The notes under the pieces were generated by a model that ran no database searches, had not been told where the DNA came from, and was given only the letters and a program-made list of their open reading frames with translations. Positions 8,112-16,149 of a stretch of DNA of 64,000 nt are shown here, piece after piece. The stretch is from DATMER01 sp034667225 (GTDB taxonomy: Bacteria; Acidobacteriota; Thermoanaerobaculia; Multivoradales; UBA5704). Position numbers and translations under genes: made by a program. Location of the stretch: the NCBI GenBank assembly GCA_034667225.1, contig JAXDKG010000058.1, positions 124,001-188,000 on the forward strand. Direction: 5' to 3'. How positions within the stretch are numbered: the stretch's first letter is position 1; each line of letters begins with the position of its first letter.

Positions 8112-8504
8112 CCTCCCTGAATCCAGCCAAGCCACCGAATAGGCTCCGGGCCGAAAGGGTAGAGTCGGCGGCGGGCGCGTTGGCTGTAGGTCGAGGGAGT
8201 AGTTGTTACTGGCAGCTTTCACCTGACGCCGGTGCCTCAGTCTCGAAGGGCGCGGGTTGAGTCCCTACGAAGTCGAGATCCTGGGGGCCTGATGCTATCG
8301 GCATCCGAGGCCTGCTCTCGCCCCGCCGTCGTCGTCGGATGATCCTCACCTCAAGTCCGGACCTCGAACAGGTTCCAGGCGAGTGTAGAAGCAGGGCCGA
8401 GAGGCTCGCGCCTCGTGAGCTTCCGTTCTGCCGCGGCGGTTGACCACAAGCGTTGGGATTACGTAACCTTGGTCAAGGTTGGTCAACCACGGGAGGACCC
8501 ATCC
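8112..8504. other. Intergenic region with one hairpin, no gene seen
   Basis: No supported reading frame. GGCCT-GATGC-tatcg-GCATC-cg-AGGCC at 8286-8312 forms an interrupted stem and may end the preceding operon. Base composition returns to G+C-rich here, marking the right edge of the island. Confidence 0.4.
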
Positions 8505-8798
8505 ATGTCGGAGATCATCTACGACTTGTACGAGGCCAAGGCGTCCCTCTCTCGACTGGTCGACCGCGCCGCAAATGGTGAGGAGATCATCCTCTCCAAG
8601 GCCGGCAAGCCGCTCGCCAAACTCGTGCCGTACCAGCGGAGTTCCAAGCCTCGCCAGCCGGGAGGGTGGGAGGGTCAGGTGCGCATTTCGGAGGACTTCG
8701 ACGCTCCCTTGCCTTTAGAGATCCAAGCCGCTTTGGAGGGCGTGGATGAGGAGATTCCAGCCCCCACCCGGGAGGGGACAAGCCCCTCCCCTACATAG
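8505..8798 (+). CDS. Phd/YefM-family antitoxin, apparently without adjacent toxin
   Basis: The 97-residue protein opens MSEIIYDLYEAKASLSRLVDRAANGEEIILSKAGKPLAKLVPY, quoted here only as the recognisable pieces YEAKASLSRLVDRA and ILSKAGKPLAKLVP, the N-terminal DNA-binding half of type II antitoxins of the Phd/VapB kind. GGAGG sits 8 bases before the ATG. A toxin gene would be expected immediately downstream on the same strand; instead the coding frame ends within a palindromic element at 8766-8794 and the next gene is convergent. The partner may have been lost and the C-terminal codons replaced. Confidence 0.75.
   Translation: MSEIIYDLYEAKASLSRLVDRAANGEEIILSKAGKPLAKLVPYQRSSKPRQPGGWEGQVRISEDFDAPLPLEIQAALEGVDEEIPAPTREGTSPSPT
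8766..8794. repeat. Palindromic element at the antitoxin 3' end
   Basis: GGGAGGGG (8770-8777) and CCCCTCCC (8783-8790) form an 8-bp perfect stem with a 5-base loop, flanked by further complementary C/G runs and CTAC. It supplies the last codons of the antitoxin frame and may act as terminator between convergent genes. Confidence 0.6.
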
Positions 8799-8840
8799 GT
8801 ATGGGGCGAGCGCCGCCTTGCATAGAGTGGTGCTCTAAGA

Positions 8841-9248
8841 TCAAGCCCCGGGCGCCAGAACCTTCAACCCACAGGCGACTGCGGCCGCCGCAAAGCTTCC
8901 GTCATAGATCACAATCGCCCCGAGGTCATCACCCAAAGACAGCGCCGAGGCCAGATGGATTGCGTCGAGGGAGCGCAGCACCCTGGGCTCCAGCCGGGCT
9001 GCGAGGTCGAGGATGTCGCTGTCGATCTTCAACAGATGAAGGCCTGCCATCACCTCTTCGGCGCGCTGCTCGATTGCGGGCTCAGTAGAGGCCCGGCGCG
9101 CGGCGCGCACCACCTCGACGCGGGCCAGCTCGCTGGTGACGCAGGCCGGCCAGGCCGCGAGGCTCTCCAGCAGAGCGACGCTCTCCGCTTCTGACAGGAC
9201 CAGCTTGACCAGGGCGGAGGAATCCAGGTAGAGCAGCTCGCCGCTCAC
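8841..9248 (-). CDS. vapC: VapC-type PIN-domain toxin ribonuclease
   Basis: A 135-residue PIN domain, predicted Mg2+-dependent RNase of a type II toxin-antitoxin pair. Acidic residues expected for the active site are present: D in LYLDSSALVK near residue 9, E in TSELARVEVVRA near 40, D in LRSLDAIHLA near 94 and D in VIYDGSFAAAA near 115. The GTG start lies one base after the stop of the antitoxin gene at 9250, the usual VapBC order with antitoxin first. Full length for the family. Confidence 0.88.
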   Translation of the reverse strand: MSGELLYLDSSALVKLVLSEAESVALLESLAAWPACVTSELARVEVVRAARRASTEPAIEQRAEEVMAGLHLLKIDSDILDLAARLEPRVLRSLDAIHLASALSLGDDLGAIVIYDGSFAAAAVACGLKVLAPGA

Positions 9249-9249
9249 C

Positions 9250-9525
9250 TCAACGTTCCCGGCGCTGCTCTGCGAGCGCCTCCGAGATGGAGATCTCGTG
9301 AGACCGGTCCGGCGGCGGGCCCAATTCGGCGAGGTCGAGCCGGGCTGGTATCACCCGGCCGGAGGAAACCAATCGCGACAGCACCGAGCTGCCCGGCAAG
9401 GGCGCCAGGATGGCGACCGGCAGGTTCCGCTCCGTGACCTCGAAGTGCTCTCCGGCAGTGACTCTCCGAAGATACTGGCTGAGGTTCTGCCGCAGCTCAC
9501 GGACACCGACACGTTGAGTTTTCAT
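9250..9525 (-). CDS. vapB: VapB-type antitoxin (Phd/YefM fold)
   Basis: The 91-residue protein starts MKTQRVGVRELRQNLSQYL, the N-terminal signature of prevent-host-death family antitoxins, which bind the promoter and neutralise the cognate toxin through a C-terminal tail. AGGAGG lies close upstream of the ATG. It is followed after one base by the PIN toxin. A direct repeat at 9541-9560 just upstream is the likely operator, giving autoregulation. Confidence 0.87.
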   Translation of the reverse strand: MKTQRVGVRELRQNLSQYLRRVTAGEHFEVTERNLPVAILAPLPGSSVLSRLVSSGRVIPARLDLAELGPPPDRSHEISISEALAEQRRER

Positions 9526-9540
9526 CCTCGCCTCCTATCA

Positions 9541-9560
9541 TGTAGCACAATGTAGCACAC
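9541..9560 (-). promoter_or_regulatory. Direct-repeat operator upstream of vapBC
   Basis: TGTAGCACAA and TGTAGCACAC are adjacent 10-bp direct repeats 15-35 bases before the vapB start. On the transcribed strand they read GTGCTACAT twice. The position fits an autoregulatory antitoxin binding site. Confidence 0.5.
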
Positions 9561-9615
9561 TGGGTGGCTCTCTCCCGCCACAGGAGGAGGTGGTAAAGGT
9601 TCGAGGCCACGGACT

Positions 9616-9624
9616 TGTTATAAT
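9616..9624 (+). promoter_or_regulatory. Extended -10 promoter for the M23 peptidase gene
   Basis: TGTTATAAT contains a perfect TATAAT at 9619-9624 with the extended TGn, 25 bases before the ATG at 9650. No clear -35 is seen, normal for extended -10 promoters. Confidence 0.5.
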
Positions 9625-9649
9625 CGTGCCCAATCTGAAGGAGGGACCG

Positions 9650-11065
9650 ATGCACGCTCTGGGAAGAACCTTCCTGCTCGCCGCACTGCTGGCCATTCCC
9701 GGTGCCGCCTTTGCCGGCCCGGTAACCGTCGAATTGGTGGAGCTGCCGCTGCCCCAGGATTCGATCTCCCCGGCGCAGATCGCACGTATCGAGGCGGCCA
9801 TCGCGGCCCATCAGAAGCGGCAAGGGGCGGCGGCACGGACGGAGATGGATGACGCTCCGTTCCTCTTTCCGTTCTTCCCTCAGGCCGGCCTTCCCGGCAA
9901 GGACCTGTTCCTCACCAACTTCACCGACCAGGACTCGCTCCCGGGCCTGATCCGGGACTGGGACTGCTCCGATTACACCTATGACGGCCACCAGGGCCAC
10001 GACTCCGTGATCCGGAGCTTTCGCGAGCAGGCCATCGGCGTGCCGGTCTTTGCCGTGCGCGACGGCGTGGTCGTGGACGCTCACGACGGGGAGCCGGACA
10101 TGAACACGGAGTGGCGAAACGGCGCCCTCGCCAACTACGTGGTCGTCGATCATGGAGGTGGCTACACGGCCTGGTACCTCCACTTCAAGCTGGGCAGCGT
10201 GGCGGTGGCGCCCGGGCAGCACGTGACCGCCGGAACACAGCTCGGTTTGACCGGCAGCAGTGGCTTCAGCAACTGGCCACACCTCCATTTCGAGACGCGG
10301 AAGGACGGCCGCTGGGTTGAGCCGTCCGCCGGCCCGTGCCGCTCGGGAGACAGCCTCTGGGAATCCCAGCCGCCCGTCGTGCGGGACTTCTACGTGGCCG
10401 ACTTCCTGCTGACACCGGGCAGGCTGTCGATCCCGGACAAAGACACCTGGCTCCTCGACGAGGCGGCGCGGACGGGAACGTTCGTCAAAGGGCTGCAGAC
10501 GTTGAGCGCGCGCCTGGACCTGCGAAATCTGCCCGCGAGGTCCACCTACCGCGTTTCGATCGTGAACCCCCGCGGCAAGGTGGCCATGGAGCTATCGGAT
10601 GCGTTCGATAATCCCGGCCCCTTCTACCTTGGCCTGGGATTGTTCTGGTTCGACGTCAATCTGGATGTCCCGGGGAAATGGCGTCTTCGTGCCGACATCA
10701 ACGGCGGCAGAGCCGTCGACGTACCGTTCACGGTGGTCGCCAACTCCAAGCAGGTGAAGAACCGCCCGCCGAACAAGGTCACGTCGCGGCTGTCGCCGAA
10801 GAGCCCGGTAGAGGGGGAGGTCATGGTCTGCGAGGTCCAGACTTCCCTCGTCTCGGAGGATCCGGACTTCGACGTCGTGCGTTACCGCTACGAGTGGAGG
10901 GTCAACGGGCGGATGGTGCGATCGGTCACGAGCGCGGCGCTGACGGACCTCCTGTCCGCCGGTACCGCGCGGGCGAAGGACAGAGTCACCTGCAAGGTCA
11001 CCCCTTCGGACGGCCGGAGGAACGGTCCTGCGTCCACAGCGGGCCGTGCCGTCGAAGAACCGTAG
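9650..11065 (+). CDS. Secreted M23-family (LytM-like) metallopeptidase
   Basis: The 471-residue protein begins with a signal peptide ending AAFA near residue 21. The catalytic region spans roughly 110-240: GHQGHDS supplies the first His and Asp zinc ligands, HGGGYTAWYLHF the strand before the active site, and WPHLHFE the HxH pair. Members of the family cut peptide cross-links of peptidoglycan or other Gly-rich peptides. About 230 residues follow, apparently two beta-rich domains that could bind substrate. ATG 9650 has GGAGG 6 bases upstream. Metal ligands appear complete, so activity is likely; the exact target is unknown. Confidence 0.85.
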   Translation: MHALGRTFLLAALLAIPGAAFAGPVTVELVELPLPQDSISPAQIARIEAAIAAHQKRQGAAARTEMDDAPFLFPFFPQAGLPGKDLFLTNFTDQDSLPGLIRDWDCSDYTYDGHQGHDSVIRSFREQAIGVPVFAVRDGVVVDAHDGEPDMNTEWRNGALANYVVVDHGGGYTAWYLHFKLGSVAVAPGQHVTAGTQLGLTGSSGFSNWPHLHFETRKDGRWVEPSAGPCRSGDSLWESQPPVVRDFYVADFLLTPGRLSIPDKDTWLLDEAARTGTFVKGLQTLSARLDLRNLPARSTYRVSIVNPRGKVAMELSDAFDNPGPFYLGLGLFWFDVNLDVPGKWRLRADINGGRAVDVPFTVVANSKQVKNRPPNKVTSRLSPKSPVEGEVMVCEVQTSLVSEDPDFDVVRYRYEWRVNGRMVRSVTSAALTDLLSAGTARAKDRVTCKVTPSDGRRNGPASTAGRAVEEP

Positions 11066-11153
11066 GTCTCCCATGCTGCGATGAAATAGGACCCTCTTCC
11101 AGGACACTGACTACTGAACGCTTAACCGGGATGACATCCCAGGAGCTGCAAGC

Positions 11154-12074
11154 ATGCGCTTCAACCCGCTGACCTCCCGCTCGACCTGGAATCGGCTTGC
11201 CATCGGGTGGCTCTCTGTCGTCACAAGCCTGCTCGTCGCCTTACCGATCCTGGCCCAGGCTGGAGCTCCGGGCACGACGAAGATGATCGACGTGGGCGGA
11301 CTCAAGCTGCGGGCGCAGATCGACGGGCCGGCTCGCGAGGGTCAACCCACGGTTGTGCTCGTCAGCGCATTTGGCGACAGTCTGGAAACCTGGAAGCTCG
11401 TGCAGCCGGCGGTGGCCCAATTCGCGCGCGTCGTGGCCTATGACCGTGCGGGCCTCGGACAGTCCGAAGCGGATGACGCTCCGCCGACGCCGCAACGGAT
11501 CGCGACTCAGCTCCATACTCTCCTCCAGAACGCCGGGATCAAACCGCCTTATGTGCTGGTGGGACATTCGATCGGGGGACCGTACGTCCGCATGTTCGCG
11601 GGTCTGTATCCGAGCGAGGTTGCGGGACTGGTCTATGTCGATCCTAGCGACTTCACCCAGACCCGGGCCGACCAACTGGCCATCTGGACCGAGCTCGGCG
11701 CTGGCGAAGCAGGTATGCTCGCCGCAGAGAAAGCCCAGTGGCAGCAGTTTGCGGAAGCGCCGCCGGCTATGCGCGCCGAGGCGCAGGTCGCAGAGCAACT
11801 GTACAAGAATGGATGGGCGGACTTCTTTTCCCTTCCACCCGTGCCTGACGTCCCCGTCGTCATCCTCATGGCGACCAAGGTCGACATGCCGCCTGAAGTG
11901 AAGGCCGTCTTCGGGAAGCAGCGGATCATGCACCTCGCCAAGTGGGCCGTCGACGTTTCCGACGGGATGCTCGTCATGACGGGCCGCAGCGGTCACTACA
12001 TCCAGCAATCCGAGCCGGATCTGGTCACCTGGGCGGTCCGGAGAGCGCTCAAGCTGGATTCCGGCCAACCTTAG
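11154..12074 (+). CDS. Secreted alpha/beta-hydrolase
   Basis: A 306-residue protein with an N-terminal hydrophobic signal around residues 16-35. The fold is shown by VVAYDRAGLGQSE after the oxyanion region, nucleophile elbow GHSIGG near residue 138, an Asp in VYVDPSD near 164 and the catalytic His in RSGHYIQQSEP near 284. These are the marks of the alpha/beta-hydrolase family of esterases and related enzymes; the substrate cannot be read. AGGAG stands 8 bases before the ATG. It stands alone between the M23 peptidase and the carbonic anhydrase-like gene. Confidence 0.85.
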   Translation: MRFNPLTSRSTWNRLAIGWLSVVTSLLVALPILAQAGAPGTTKMIDVGGLKLRAQIDGPAREGQPTVVLVSAFGDSLETWKLVQPAVAQFARVVAYDRAGLGQSEADDAPPTPQRIATQLHTLLQNAGIKPPYVLVGHSIGGPYVRMFAGLYPSEVAGLVYVDPSDFTQTRADQLAIWTELGAGEAGMLAAEKAQWQQFAEAPPAMRAEAQVAEQLYKNGWADFFSLPPVPDVPVVILMATKVDMPPEVKAVFGKQRIMHLAKWAVDVSDGMLVMTGRSGHYIQQSEPDLVTWAVRRALKLDSGQP

Positions 12075-12185
12075 GCCCCGGGCGACAGGACCCCTCCCGC
12101 TTCTCTCCCTGCTATGGTTCGCCTCGCGGCATCACTACCAACAGTATTGGAGCCATACTCACAGAGGTCATAGGAGGTGCGAGCG

Positions 12186-12668
12186 ATGACGTTCGAGGAA
12201 TTCGCCGTAGAAGAGCTCGAGAAGCCAGGCATGTCGATGCTGCTCACGTGCATCGACTACCGCTACGCCAACCGGATCGTGGATACGATGCAGCGGTTAT
12301 CCTTGAGCGGGTCCTACGACCAGTTCATTCTTGCAGGTGCCTCGCTCGGAGCCTGCCGGCTGGATTGGCAGAAGGTGCTCGTGGAGCACATCGAAGGCGC
12401 GATCGCTCTCGGGCACGACATCAGGCGGATCGTCATTCTCGACCACCGCGATTGCGGCGCGTATAAAAATCCGGGAAAGCTCAAGATCCCCAAAGAGATT
12501 CTCGAGCACGGGCTGCCTTCGGATGTCCTGCCCAGCGTGGAGAAAGCGTGCCACCAGGACGTGCTGTCGAAGCTGATCCCCATGCTCAAGAGGCACCCTG
12601 TGATCGCCAGAATGGAGTTCCGAGCCTTGCTGCTGACGCGCGATGAGGATGATGAGTTGAAGGCATGA
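12186..12668 (+). CDS. Beta-carbonic anhydrase-like protein
   Basis: The 160-residue product has the zinc-site pattern of beta-carbonic anhydrases: CIDYR near residue 22 (Cys ligand plus the Asp-Arg dyad) and LDHRDCGAY near residues 85-93 (His and Cys ligands). Between them is the AGASLGA turn. It is shorter than most catalytic members (about 200) and lacks a long C-terminal part, so it may be a divergent member with another role. GGAGG lies 8 bases before ATG 12186. A perfect inverted repeat follows the stop. Confidence 0.72.
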   Translation: MTFEEFAVEELEKPGMSMLLTCIDYRYANRIVDTMQRLSLSGSYDQFILAGASLGACRLDWQKVLVEHIEGAIALGHDIRRIVILDHRDCGAYKNPGKLKIPKEILEHGLPSDVLPSVEKACHQDVLSKLIPMLKRHPVIARMEFRALLLTRDEDDELKA

Positions 12669-12674
12669 GGCTCG

Positions 12675-12707
12675 GCTTCTGGGCCGGCCAGCGGCCGGCC
12701 CAGAAGC
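12675..12707. terminator. Bidirectional hairpin between convergent genes
   Basis: A perfect 15-bp stem (12675-12689 with 12693-12707) and a 3-base loop AGC, beginning GCTTCTGGGCC. It lies between the carbonic anhydrase-like gene and the convergent gene ending at 12713, so it could stop transcription from both sides. Confidence 0.7.
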
Positions 12708-12712
12708 ACACA

Positions 12713-13942
12713 CTATTTCTTCGGTATCGGGCTGAAACCCGGCTCGCTCGTCGGAGGCACGATGTCCTTCAGCCGCATGTAGGTGACGAGGTTCTCGTAG
12801 TGCCCCGCATTGTGCAGGTTGTTGACGTTCAGCACGCCCAGTTTCGGGGTGTCGCGTCCGAAAAACTTCACCATCTGAGAAGCGGACGCGTCGGTCAGTC
12901 CGCCATAGGCCTTGTCGCAGTAGGCAAAGGCTTCCTTGAGCGCGGCGATCAGATCGGTTTTCGCGGTTTTGGTCTTCTCGACATTCGGGGCGGGATTCTT
13001 CTCGCCGAGCATGATGGAGCAAAACCTGTACTGCGAGTCGGCGATGTGTCCAACGATCTGGCCGTAGCTGCGGACAACCTCCGTCGGCTTGAAGCCATAA
13101 AACTCCTCAGGCACTTTTTCGGCCGAGCGGAGCAGGACGTCCTTCGTTCCTCCGTATAGCATCTTGTTGTGCTCGCTGAGTGGATTTCCCTGGGCCAGGG
13201 CGGCGGCTGGCGCAAGAAGACAGATCAGAAGTGCCGGCAGAAGTGTTCGCATTTTTTCTCCGATGCTGTTAAGGGCGGGCGCGGGCGAGGTCCGCCTGGT
13301 ACGGACGCGCCACAGCCAATAAAACATGACCAGGAGCGGTAGAAATGCTGGAATCGCGAGCAGACCGGGAATCTGGAGGGCCTTCGGAAATTCATCTGCC
13401 TGCCCGAGAAAGAATGATGAAGCCGCAATCCACAGCGCGAAGCACATGCGCCACAGATGCCTTGCAAGCCGAGGCGCGCCCTGAAGGCCGCTCGACCGCA
13501 TCATCCGCAGATCGCCTACGCTCGCCAGCAGTGCGACTGCACCAAAGATGAAAAACATCACAGGCGGGACCCCGTCCCTTTTGCCATTTTCATTGCCACC
13601 GGTGAGCGCCTCGTACCCCAGCGTGACACTTGTCAGGCCTAGTGCCAGCGCCATGAGCATGGCACCGAGATCCAGCCGGCGTGACCCTGAAGAGGCGGGC
13701 CGCATTGTGGTCAGCGCGGTGATCACCAGATAGGCCGTCAGCAACCCCGCGATCACCGAGCTCTCCACGCCGCGCAAAGCCGCGATCACCGCCCCGGTGA
13801 TCCCCATCGTGACCATCGCATAGACAAACAGCATCCCGCTCTTGCGATGCAGCCTCGCCCCCTTCGCTGCGTAGAGCGCAACAAAGCCAAAAATCAGTCC
13901 CAGCCCACCTGCGACGATATGTACGAGCAACGTCATGCGCAC
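12713..13942 (-). CDS. Fusion ORF: multi-pass membrane domain plus exported DinB-like domain
   Basis: One uninterrupted 409-codon frame (GTG 13942; GGAGG 6 bases upstream; ATG 13936 also possible). Residues 1-230 form about seven hydrophobic segments beginning TLLVHIVAGGLGLIFGFVAL, a DUF2306-like membrane protein. From Met at residue 231 (ATG 13252) a new signal peptide MRTLLPALLICLLAPAAALA starts a DinB-like four-helix domain with HIADSQYRF and NNLHNAGHYENL, whose His residues resemble the metal site. GGAG stands 5 bases before that internal ATG. So this may be two genes whose separating stop was lost, or a real fusion; translation could begin at both sites. Function unknown. Confidence 0.7.
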   Translation of the reverse strand: MRMTLLVHIVAGGLGLIFGFVALYAAKGARLHRKSGMLFVYAMVTMGITGAVIAALRGVESSVIAGLLTAYLVITALTTMRPASSGSRRLDLGAMLMALALGLTSVTLGYEALTGGNENGKRDGVPPVMFFIFGAVALLASVGDLRMMRSSGLQGAPRLARHLWRMCFALWIAASSFFLGQADEFPKALQIPGLLAIPAFLPLLVMFYWLWRVRTRRTSPAPALNSIGEKMRTLLPALLICLLAPAAALAQGNPLSEHNKMLYGGTKDVLLRSAEKVPEEFYGFKPTEVVRSYGQIVGHIADSQYRFCSIMLGEKNPAPNVEKTKTAKTDLIAALKEAFAYCDKAYGGLTDASASQMVKFFGRDTPKLGVLNVNNLHNAGHYENLVTYMRLKDIVPPTSEPGFSPIPKK

Positions 13943-14019
13943 GGATATCCTCCCGACACGAGATGTGTGTCAGCCAGCGATTGAGTCGAGCTGTACGGCG
14001 AATCAGGCGTGCAGGAAAA

Positions 14020-14847
14020 TCAGGCCGGTTCGCGGCTACGTCGCAGCCGCACCGCCGCGGCGAGGCACGCCGCAGCGAACACCAGACCGGCCCAGAGACC
14101 GGGACTGCTCAGGAATCTCACCGGATCGAGTTGCGAGAGCCGAAGGATCGGGACCTTGACCGGGTCGGCGGCGAAAGCCTCCACCATGGCGCCCTGTACG
14201 CGGTACTTAAGCAGGGAGGCGAAATGCGAAGTGCCGAACGCAAGCCGTTCGACGATAAGGATCGCGAAAAAGGGGAGCACGGCCCATAAGAATGACGCGC
14301 GCCGGGCCCATGCGGATACCAGCAGCAGCCAGCCGTAGATAGGCGCAAACCAGAGCACATGCGCGGCCAGGCCGTAGAACATCACCAGCGGCATCTGGAG
14401 CAAAGGCAACCGGCTCCAGAGCGTCGCGGGATTCACTCCGTTCACCAGCAGGACTGCGGTGCTCAGCAGCAGCATGACCAACTGCGTGGCAAGAGCAATC
14501 GCGAAGGTGAGCAGCGGCTGGACGGCAAGGGGGATGCTCGCCTTTGAAAGGACGGTTGTGCGATCCGAAACCGGCAGCGACTTCCAGAACAGGATGCTGC
14601 GGTCGCGCCGCTCGCTGTTCAGCGCGTCGAGACAGTAGAACACCGCGACGATGAACCCGGCCATGAGGATCGCGGATGCAGCGGCGCTGTATGGCAAGGC
14701 GGCCGAGATGTGCCGGCGCGACAGGCGGATCGTGCTGATCAGGAAGGCGAACAGAGAGAGGCCGGCGACAGCCAGCGGTGCGATGTAGACCGAACGGTTC
14801 TCCCACAATTCACGCCGGACAGACCAATACATCGGCCGGGGATTCAT
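14020..14847 (-). CDS. ABC transporter permease (multi-pass membrane protein)
   Basis: A 275-residue protein with about six membrane helices, beginning MNPRPMYWSVRRELWENRSVYIA. ATG 14847 overlaps the stop of the ATPase gene by 4 bases (ATGA), so the two are coupled. It is the membrane partner of an ABC-2-like exporter controlled by the GntR protein two genes upstream; this arrangement (YtrA-type regulator, ATPase, permease) is often linked to response to cell-envelope stress, but the substrate here is unknown. Confidence 0.8.
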   Translation of the reverse strand: MNPRPMYWSVRRELWENRSVYIAPLAVAGLSLFAFLISTIRLSRRHISAALPYSAAASAILMAGFIVAVFYCLDALNSERRDRSILFWKSLPVSDRTTVLSKASIPLAVQPLLTFAIALATQLVMLLLSTAVLLVNGVNPATLWSRLPLLQMPLVMFYGLAAHVLWFAPIYGWLLLVSAWARRASFLWAVLPFFAILIVERLAFGTSHFASLLKYRVQGAMVEAFAADPVKVPILRLSQLDPVRFLSSPGLWAGLVFAAACLAAAVRLRRSREPA

Positions 14848-15695
14848 CGACCCTCTCCAATCACGGCGACGAACACGTCGGCGATGCTGGGCGTGCGCAC
14901 GTCGCCGAGCGCGGCGAGTTGATGACGATCGGCCCCATCGAACAGCAGGATGCTGCGGCCGAACACCTGGCGCTCGTGAATCGGCCCCAGTGCCCGCGCC
15001 GCGGCGGCATTGTCGGGATGCACCATCACCTGCGCATAGCGCGACTCGACGTCTTCCATGCTGCAACCGAGCACGATGCGGCCGCGGTCGATGAACAGGA
15101 TATCGGTGAGGACGTCCTGGATCTCCTCCACCTGATGTGTCGTCACCACGATGGTGCGGCTCCGATCGAAGTAGTCGTTCAGAAGTGAGTCGTAGAACTG
15201 TTTGCGGTACAGGAGGTCCAGGCCGATCGTCGGCTCGTCGAGCACCAGCAATCTCGCGTCGATGGCCATGACCAGAGCGAGGTGCAACTGGGTCACCATG
15301 CCTTTTGACAACTCTCTGACCCTGCTGGCGTGCTTGATGGCGGTCTTCGCAAGGAAACCTTCCGCCTTCGCCCGATCGAATCGCGGATGCACGCCGGCGA
15401 CGTAGTCGAGCACCTGCGAGACCCGTATCCAGCGCGGCAGCACGGCGACATCGGCAATGAAGGCGACATCGCGCATGAGGTGATCGCGCTCGGTCCAGGG
15501 GTCGCGTCCGAGCACCTTGAGCTCTCCCTGGTAGGGAGTGAGGCCGAGGATCGCGTTGAGGGCGGTGGTCTTGCCTGCGCCGTTGGGGCCGATGAGCCCG
15601 AGGACACGGCCCTCTTCCACGCGCAGATCGATGCCGTCGAGCGCTATGGATGTGCCGAAGGCCTTGCGCAGGCCTCGTGCTTCTATGGCTACCAT
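14844..15695 (-). CDS. ABC transporter ATP-binding protein
   Basis: The 283-residue protein has Walker A GPNGAGKTT near residue 37, a signature-region sequence ELSKGMVTQLHLA near 135, Walker B LLVLDEPTIGLD near 155 and the H-loop in VTTHQVEEIQ near 192. The canonical LSGGQ is replaced by LSKGM, seen in this drug/peptide-exporter branch. Start ATG 15695 follows GGAGGAG and overlaps closely with the gntR end. It pairs with the permease downstream. Confidence 0.9.
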   Translation of the reverse strand: MVAIEARGLRKAFGTSIALDGIDLRVEEGRVLGLIGPNGAGKTTALNAILGLTPYQGELKVLGRDPWTERDHLMRDVAFIADVAVLPRWIRVSQVLDYVAGVHPRFDRAKAEGFLAKTAIKHASRVRELSKGMVTQLHLALVMAIDARLLVLDEPTIGLDLLYRKQFYDSLLNDYFDRSRTIVVTTHQVEEIQDVLTDILFIDRGRIVLGCSMEDVESRYAQVMVHPDNAAAARALGPIHERQVFGRSILLFDGADRHQLAALGDVRTPSIADVFVAVIGEGR

Positions 15696-15697
15696 CT

Positions 15698-16060
15698 TCA
15701 GCGCTCCTCCTCTGGAGGTTTCAGCAGCTCTTCCGGCGTCAGGCCGAGCCGCTGGATGGTTGCGTAAATCCTGGGCCACTGCTCGGCAAGAAACTTCTGA
15801 CGTTCGCCATCCAGCAGCAGATTGCGCGCCCCGGGTTTGATGAACATGCCGAGGCCTCGCTTCTTCTCGACAAGCTGCTCGTCGACCAGTTGTTGATAGC
15901 CCTTCATGACCGTGATCGGATTCACCCGATATTCGGCCGCGACATTGCGCACGGACGGCAGCGGATCGCCTTCCTTGAGCACGCCGTCGAGGATCAGCTC
16001 GACGATACGGTCCCGAAGCTGGCGGTAAATCGGCTGACTGTCGTTCCATTCGCGATCCAT
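15698..16060 (-). CDS. GntR-family transcriptional regulator, YtrA subfamily
   Basis: A 120-residue protein: N-terminal winged helix with QPIYRQLRDRIVELILDG and LPSVRNVAAEYRVNPITV (recognition helix), then a short C-terminal dimerisation tail of about 50 residues as in YtrA proteins. It heads the operon gntR-ATPase-permease and probably represses it. A 14-bp perfect palindrome in the promoter is the likely binding site. Confidence 0.9.
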   Translation of the reverse strand: MDREWNDSQPIYRQLRDRIVELILDGVLKEGDPLPSVRNVAAEYRVNPITVMKGYQQLVDEQLVEKKRGLGMFIKPGARNLLLDGERQKFLAEQWPRIYATIQRLGLTPEELLKPPEEER

Positions 16061-16088
16061 CCTGTGTTTCCTGCGCCCCCTCTAGTGG

Positions 16089-16121
16089 TGTAGTTAACTA
16101 CAACACCATCTCACATGTCAA
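16089..16121 (-). promoter_or_regulatory. gntR promoter with palindromic operator
   Basis: On the minus strand a consensus -35 TTGACA (16116-16121) is followed, at the -10 position, by the perfect palindrome TGTAGTTAACTACA (16089-16102). Overlap of the two implies repression by occlusion. The region also separates the divergent gene at 16150. Confidence 0.6.
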
Positions 16122-16149
16122 GCGGCGGTCTGCTAGGATCGGCCGCATC

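Noticed and set aside
8240..8275. tRNA or tRNA-derived attachment site (GGGTTGAGTCCC resembles a T-arm)
   Set aside because: No acceptor, D or anticodon arm around it and the T-loop lacks a base; chance resemblance.
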